Shown piece after piece: positions 60,611 through 64,000 of a stretch of 64,000 bases of DNA. This DNA is from Burkholderiales bacterium (lineage in GTDB: Bacteria > Pseudomonadota > Gammaproteobacteria > Burkholderiales > Burkholderiaceae_C): assembly GCA_028868855.1 (NCBI GenBank), contig JAGWTR010000007.1, positions 173,298 to 237,297 of the forward strand. Reading direction: 5' to 3'. The translations under genes and the position numbers were made by a program. The notes under the pieces were generated by a model. It made no database searches, was not told where the DNA came from, and was given only the letters and a program-made list of their open reading frames with translations. How positions within the stretch are numbered: position 1 is the first letter of the stretch; each line of letters begins with the position of its first letter.

Positions 60611-61309
60611 TCAGCGAGGCTGCGTGCTTTGATACATGGACATGGCTTCAGCCATTTCCCAGCTCTCGGCATCGTCGATGTCGATGGATTCAGTCTTGCG
60701 CTGCTCCAGCATCACGGGCTTGAGGCCAATGCGGGCATTGGCAGCTTTGAAGCTGGCGCCGCTGAACACGAAGAGGTTGGAGTTCTCTTCAAACCAGGGC
60801 TCCAGGTCTTGCGTGCGAATCAGGTTCTTGGGGTCGTGATTCACCGCGCTCATGTCGGCACGATAAAAACGCGTCTGGTGCTTGTTGACGGTGAACACCG
60901 AATCATGAGCGCCAGTGGCCATGCCCTGCTTTTGCAATTCAATGGCTTTGCGCACGGTGTCCGCCGTGAGCAGCGGGTTGGTGGTGTGGGTCATGAGGTA
61001 GATGTCGGCGGGCACGTTGGCCACGTCATCGGCCAGCACCAGGTTCATGCTGACAAAGTCGCCACAGATTTCGGGCTTGCGGTCGCGGATCAACACGCGG
61101 TCACGATCAATCAGCCCGTTCTCGGCCAGGATGTGACGGGCGTCGGTGTTGATCACCACTTGCGAGATTTCTTCAACGCTGAGCAAGGTATCCAGCACCC
61201 ATTGAAACAGCGGCTTACCATTGAACAAGCGAAAGTTCTTGCCTTTGACGCGTTCGCTGTTGGCCTTCATGGGCAACAGGGCAACGATGCGGGGTTGCGG
61301 TGTAGACAT
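60611..61309 (-). CDS. Cytidylyltransferase of the acylneuraminate/KDO type
   Basis: A 232-residue nucleotidyltransferase that joins CMP to a sugar acid. RIVALLPMKANSERVKGKNFRLFNGKPLFQWVL is the CTP-binding start (xxxxRxxSxRxxxKN pattern), and DIYLMTHTTNPLLTADTVRKAIEL with TRFYRADMSAVNHDPKNLIRTQDL follow. The substrate may be a sialic-acid-like or other keto-acid sugar; no neuB-type synthase is in the window, so the sugar cannot be named. Confidence 0.87.
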   Translation of the reverse strand: MSTPQPRIVALLPMKANSERVKGKNFRLFNGKPLFQWVLDTLLSVEEISQVVINTDARHILAENGLIDRDRVLIRDRKPEICGDFVSMNLVLADDVANVPADIYLMTHTTNPLLTADTVRKAIELQKQGMATGAHDSVFTVNKHQTRFYRADMSAVNHDPKNLIRTQDLEPWFEENSNLFVFSGASFKAANARIGLKPVMLEQRKTESIDIDDAESWEMAEAMSMYQSTQPR

Positions 61310-61326
61310 GGTGTTTTTGTTGTGAA

Positions 61327-62208
61327 TTAACGGGGGTAGAAATAGCTCTCTTTGAGCTCGCGAGACATCTTGCGGTGGAAGTGGTTACCCCGGAACGAAC
61401 CCGTGAACTGCATGAAGCGATACAGCAGAATGTGTTTGAAGTTCTGGCGCATGCTGCGTTGCTGCAGGGCTGCGCCAAGATCAATGAACACGGCGCTCAA
61501 AAAGTAGCGGAACACGTCAGCGCGGCTCAAATGCACTTCGGGCATGATGTGTTGCAAGGCAATGGCCTCGCGTTCAAAACGGCGCCGCACCTGCGCCCAG
61601 CTTTCACTGTGCAGGTGATAGACGGCCGCAGGCGCCACATAGGCCAGCTTGTAGCCTTGGGCCACCAGGCGCTTGGCCAGGTGCATGTCTTCAAGGCCGG
61701 TGAGGTCTTCGTCAAACCGGTGTTCGCGCCACACGCTCTTGAGCATGGCGGCATTGGCGTTATTGCAATAGAAGCCGTCTTGCGGCACCTTGCTGACCGC
61801 AGGGAAGTATTTGTTGAAGATCTGGCACTCGCTGAAATGACTGTCGCCATTGCCCACCTGGCCACCATAGGTGTAGGCGACGTCATCTTTGCCCAGTGGC
61901 GCCACCAGATCGGCAATCCAGCGCGGTCCGGTGGGGATGCAGTGCCCGCTCACAAACACCAAGGCATCACCGCTGGCGGCGGCGCAACCGATGTTCAACG
62001 AGCGACCAAAAGAAAACTCGTCCTTGTTGATCGGGGCGACGCGGGTAGGAAACGAGTTGGCAATCTTGAGGGTGTCATCGGTCGAACCGGAGTCGACAAT
62101 GATCGTTTCGATCTCGAAGCCATCGCGGTGCTGCTGCTGGATCCCCTGCAAGAGTTCGCGCAGATGGCGCTGCTCGTTGTACGTACGAATGATGACGCTG
62201 ACCTTCAT
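61327..62208 (-). CDS. GT2-family glycosyltransferase
   Basis: A 293-residue GT-A enzyme. MKVSVIIRTYNEQRHLRELLQGIQQQ, then IVDSGSTDDTLKIANSF, form the nucleotide-binding part; SFGRSLNIGCAAASGDALVFVSGHCIP carries the metal-binding region, and GLEDMHLAKRLVAQGYKLAYV the ED acidic motif. It resembles WsaE/WcaA-type rhamnosyl- or related transferases. The start at 62208 is preferred because it lies ten bases after the epsI stop; an earlier ATG would overlap that gene. Confidence 0.88.
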   Translation of the reverse strand: MKVSVIIRTYNEQRHLRELLQGIQQQHRDGFEIETIIVDSGSTDDTLKIANSFPTRVAPINKDEFSFGRSLNIGCAAASGDALVFVSGHCIPTGPRWIADLVAPLGKDDVAYTYGGQVGNGDSHFSECQIFNKYFPAVSKVPQDGFYCNNANAAMLKSVWREHRFDEDLTGLEDMHLAKRLVAQGYKLAYVAPAAVYHLHSESWAQVRRRFEREAIALQHIMPEVHLSRADVFRYFLSAVFIDLGAALQQRSMRQNFKHILLYRFMQFTGSFRGNHFHRKMSRELKESYFYPR

Positions 62209-62218
62209 ACCGGCACCA

Positions 62219-62908
62219 TCACTGCTGCTCGGGGAGCTTCTTTCCAAGCAGCATTTCCTTGGCTTTGGGTGAGAGCGCGTTGGTCAAGTCATTCAGGAAT
62301 TGATCCTGAACCACGTAGGCGTGTTGACGATCATCATCGATGGTCGACACCCGAACCAACATCCCATCAGGCAGAAAGCCCTGCAGGCCGCTTTTGACGC
62401 GAGCGACATTTTGTTCCCACCACCCACGAACCAGATAGTCACCGGACCTGATCCAGTAGGTGATCGGTTCGTGACGAGCCCCGATGGTGGCTTGAAGCCG
62501 CATCACGGGGACAGCACGCGCATCGATCTGGGCCGCCGCCTTCTGGATATCGGCAAGCTTGAAACCTTGCGCCTCATAACAGACTTCAGGTTTATGCACC
62601 TGAAGCGCGCGCCCTTGATCCGCCCCATAAGCCAGAGACAGCATGACGCGATCACCCTTTGAATTGACATAGGTCCGCGACAGCATGTCGCTGTAGAGCA
62701 GAGTCAACTGCGCTTGCATGTCTGGACTGACAATGGTCGACGGAGTGTCTGTGTCTGCACGCCAGCCACCAAATGCTTCAGGAATCAGTTGCGACAGGTT
62801 TACGTCAGGCTTTTGCCCAGCGCTGTAGAGTGGCTTGGGTTGCAGTGCAACGCTGAGACCCGCCGCAAGCAGCATGGCAAACAGGAGCCCAAGACTCTTG
62901 ATACGCAT
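62219..62908 (-). CDS. epsI: EpsI family exosortase-associated protein
   Basis: A 229-residue protein with an N-terminal signal or anchor (SLGLLFAMLLAAGLSVAL). PEAFGGWRADTD, LAYGADQGRALQVHKPEVCYEAQGFKL (with the conserved Pro-Glu-Val-Cys-Tyr) and VPVMRLQATIGARHEPITYWIRSGDYL are the EpsI family marks. In methanol- and betaproteobacterial EPS loci EpsI is fused to or follows an exosortase (XrtB). No exosortase is in the window; it probably lies past the right edge. Confidence 0.9.
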   Translation of the reverse strand: MRIKSLGLLFAMLLAAGLSVALQPKPLYSAGQKPDVNLSQLIPEAFGGWRADTDTPSTIVSPDMQAQLTLLYSDMLSRTYVNSKGDRVMLSLAYGADQGRALQVHKPEVCYEAQGFKLADIQKAAAQIDARAVPVMRLQATIGARHEPITYWIRSGDYLVRGWWEQNVARVKSGLQGFLPDGMLVRVSTIDDDRQHAYVVQDQFLNDLTNALSPKAKEMLLGKKLPEQQ

Positions 62909-62911
62909 GGC

Positions 62912-63841
62912 TCAGCCCAACTTGGCAAGAAAGTCTTGATACGCGAGGGCAATTCCCTCAGGCAATCGGGTTTTGGCCGTCCAGCCCAAAGATGCCAGTC
63001 GAGAGACATCCATCAATTTGCGGGGCGTTCCATCGGGCTTGCTGGCATCGAATGCCAATTGGCCCTTGAACCCAAGCACCTTGACCACCGTTTCGGCCAA
63101 CTCTTTGATGGTGACATCCGTACCGGTGCCGATGTTGACCAGAGGCCCGTCATAGCCCTGCTCCATCAGGTAGACACAGGCGTCGGCCAGGTCGTCTGCG
63201 TACAAAAACTCGCGCATGGGCGTGCCGCTGCCCCAAACAACCAGCTCTGTGTCGCCTCTTTGCTTGGCCTCGTGGGCCTTGCGGATCAAGGCGGGCAGCA
63301 CGTGGCTTGCGTTCAGGTCGTAATTGTCATTGAGCCCATACAGGTTGGTGGGCATGACGCTGATGTACTGGCGGCCATACTGATGGTTATAGGCCTCGCA
63401 CAGCTTGATGCCCGCAATCTTGGCAATGGCATAGGGCTCGTTGGTGGGCTCCAGCGGGCCGGTCAGCAGGTAGTCTTCTTTCAAGGGCTGTGGCGCCAGC
63501 TTGGGATAGATGCAACTGGAACCCAGGAACATCAAGCGCTGCACGCCCGCTTCATGTGCTGCGTTGATCAGGTTGGCCTCGATGACCAGGTTTTGATACA
63601 GGAACTCGGCCCGGTAGACATTGTTGGCCTGGATGCCACCGACCTTGGCCGCCGCAATGAAGATGTAGTCAGGCTTCTGTTCGGCCATGAAGGCGTGCAC
63701 GGCCTTTTGGTCAAGCAAGTCCAGCTCTTTGCGGCTGCGTGTGACCACATGGGTGTAGCCCGCCTGTTGCAGGCGCCGCACGATGGCACTGCCCACCATG
63801 CCGCGGTGCCCTGCGACGAAGATTTTGGCCGACTTATTCAT
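62912..63841 (-). CDS. fcl: GDP-L-fucose synthase
   Basis: A 309-residue enzyme converting GDP-4-keto-6-deoxy-mannose to GDP-L-fucose. The NADP fold is [24 protein letters not shown], the active site includes [11 protein letters not shown] (Ser/Cys) and [16 protein letters not shown] (YxxxK), and [25 protein letters not shown] fits the family. Its start overlaps the end of gmd by eight bases and epsI starts four bases after its stop. Confidence 0.94.
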   Translation of the reverse strand: MNKSAKIFVAGHRGMVGSAIVRRLQQAGYTHVVTRSRKELDLLDQKAVHAFMAEQKPDYIFIAAAKVGGIQANNVYRAEFLYQNLVIEANLINAAHEAGVQRLMFLGSSCIYPKLAPQPLKEDYLLTGPLEPTNEPYAIAKIAGIKLCEAYNHQYGRQYISVMPTNLYGLNDNYDLNASHVLPALIRKAHEAKQRGDTELVVWGSGTPMREFLYADDLADACVYLMEQGYDGPLVNIGTGTDVTIKELAETVVKVLGFKGQLAFDASKPDGTPRKLMDVSRLASLGWTAKTRLPEGIALAYQDFLAKLG

Positions 63842-64000
63842 AGTGGTCGTAAGCCTTGAAGCCCGCTGACTTGATCAGGCTGTCGCGCTTGGCCGATGAA
63901 TAGTCGCTGCGCACCATTTCGCCGACCAGTTCTGCCAAGGTGATTTTGGGCGTCCAGCCCAGTTTTGCCTTGGCCTTGGAGGGGTCGCCCAGCAGGGTTT
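63834..64000 (-). CDS. gmd: GDP-mannose 4,6-dehydratase, C-terminal end only
   Basis: The minus-strand frame entering from the right edge ends [20 protein letters not shown]...[32 protein letters not shown] and a TAA stop. This is the typical Gmd C-terminus (DPxKAKxxLGWxPK). It makes the substrate for the following fcl gene. Only about the last 54 residues are visible; the rest is outside the window. Confidence 0.88.
   Translation of the reverse strand, partial: TLLGDPSKAKAKLGWTPKITLAELVGEMVRSDYSSAKRDSLIKSAGFKAYDHYE

Overview
The window looks like a high-GC betaproteobacterial chromosome, most probably Burkholderiales (Comamonadaceae-like). The basis is the family content: an IspB / UbiH-type / ProA core, the mannose-type EIIA-HPr pair, GlnE, YhdP, and an EpsD/EpsI polysaccharide locus. 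No search was run, so genus is not called.

Region 1 (about 1-8 kb, mostly minus strand) is a type VI secretion tip cassette. It runs vgrG, then a large peptidoglycan-hydrolase effector (M23-like N-terminus, GH19-like C-terminus), then a small exported protein whose start overlaps the effector stop and is the best immunity candidate, then three orphan small genes. A 578-base gene-free stretch follows, holding an inverted repeat and a 22-bp-phased repeat array.

Region 2 (about 8.3-14.2 kb) is a degenerate integrated element next to tRNA-Pro(CGG). It has a plasmid-type repA with five iterons, an AlpA/excisionase-like HTH protein overlapping repA, a small membrane protein, and a 1019-residue in-frame fusion of a complete tyrosine recombinase to the rear half of a type III restriction Res-like protein (second helicase lobe plus PD-(D/E)xK nuclease, first helicase lobe missing).

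Region 3 (about 14.2-37.5 kb) is core chromosome: ispB, a UbiH-type hydroxylase, a 44-residue microprotein, a CxxC cluster protein, proA, a TSUP permease, fpr, queC-lemA-M48 protease, a chalcone-isomerase-like protein, an outer-membrane channel, EIIA-HPr without ptsI, a histidine-kinase/receiver-like protein, a TlpA-like thioredoxin, DUF4197, yhdP, glnE and a rhombosortase-like protease.

Region 4 (about 37.6 kb to the right edge) is an exopolysaccharide locus. epsD with a strong terminator comes first. Then come a DUF1972 glycosyltransferase, two tail-to-tail paralogous secreted beta-helix proteins, an SMP-30 protein, a WcaI-like glycosyltransferase, a GT2 enzyme and a mazEF-type pair. A long minus-strand gene run then extends from the right edge down to 49.5 kb: gmd, fcl, epsI, GT2, cytidylyltransferase, FkbM methyltransferase, 2-hydroxyacid dehydrogenase, hexapeptide acyltransferase, SDR, Wzx-type flippase, DUF115-like protein, GT4, a chimeric gene remnant, Wzy-type polymerase, acyltransferase-3 and GT2. 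The part between about 50.2 and 58.7 kb is visibly AT-richer than its surroundings and looks like a swapped-in repeat-unit cassette. The set makes GDP-fucose and probably a CMP-activated sugar acid, assembles and acylates a repeat unit, flips and polymerises it, and exports it through the EpsD/EpsI-type system whose exosortase is not in view.
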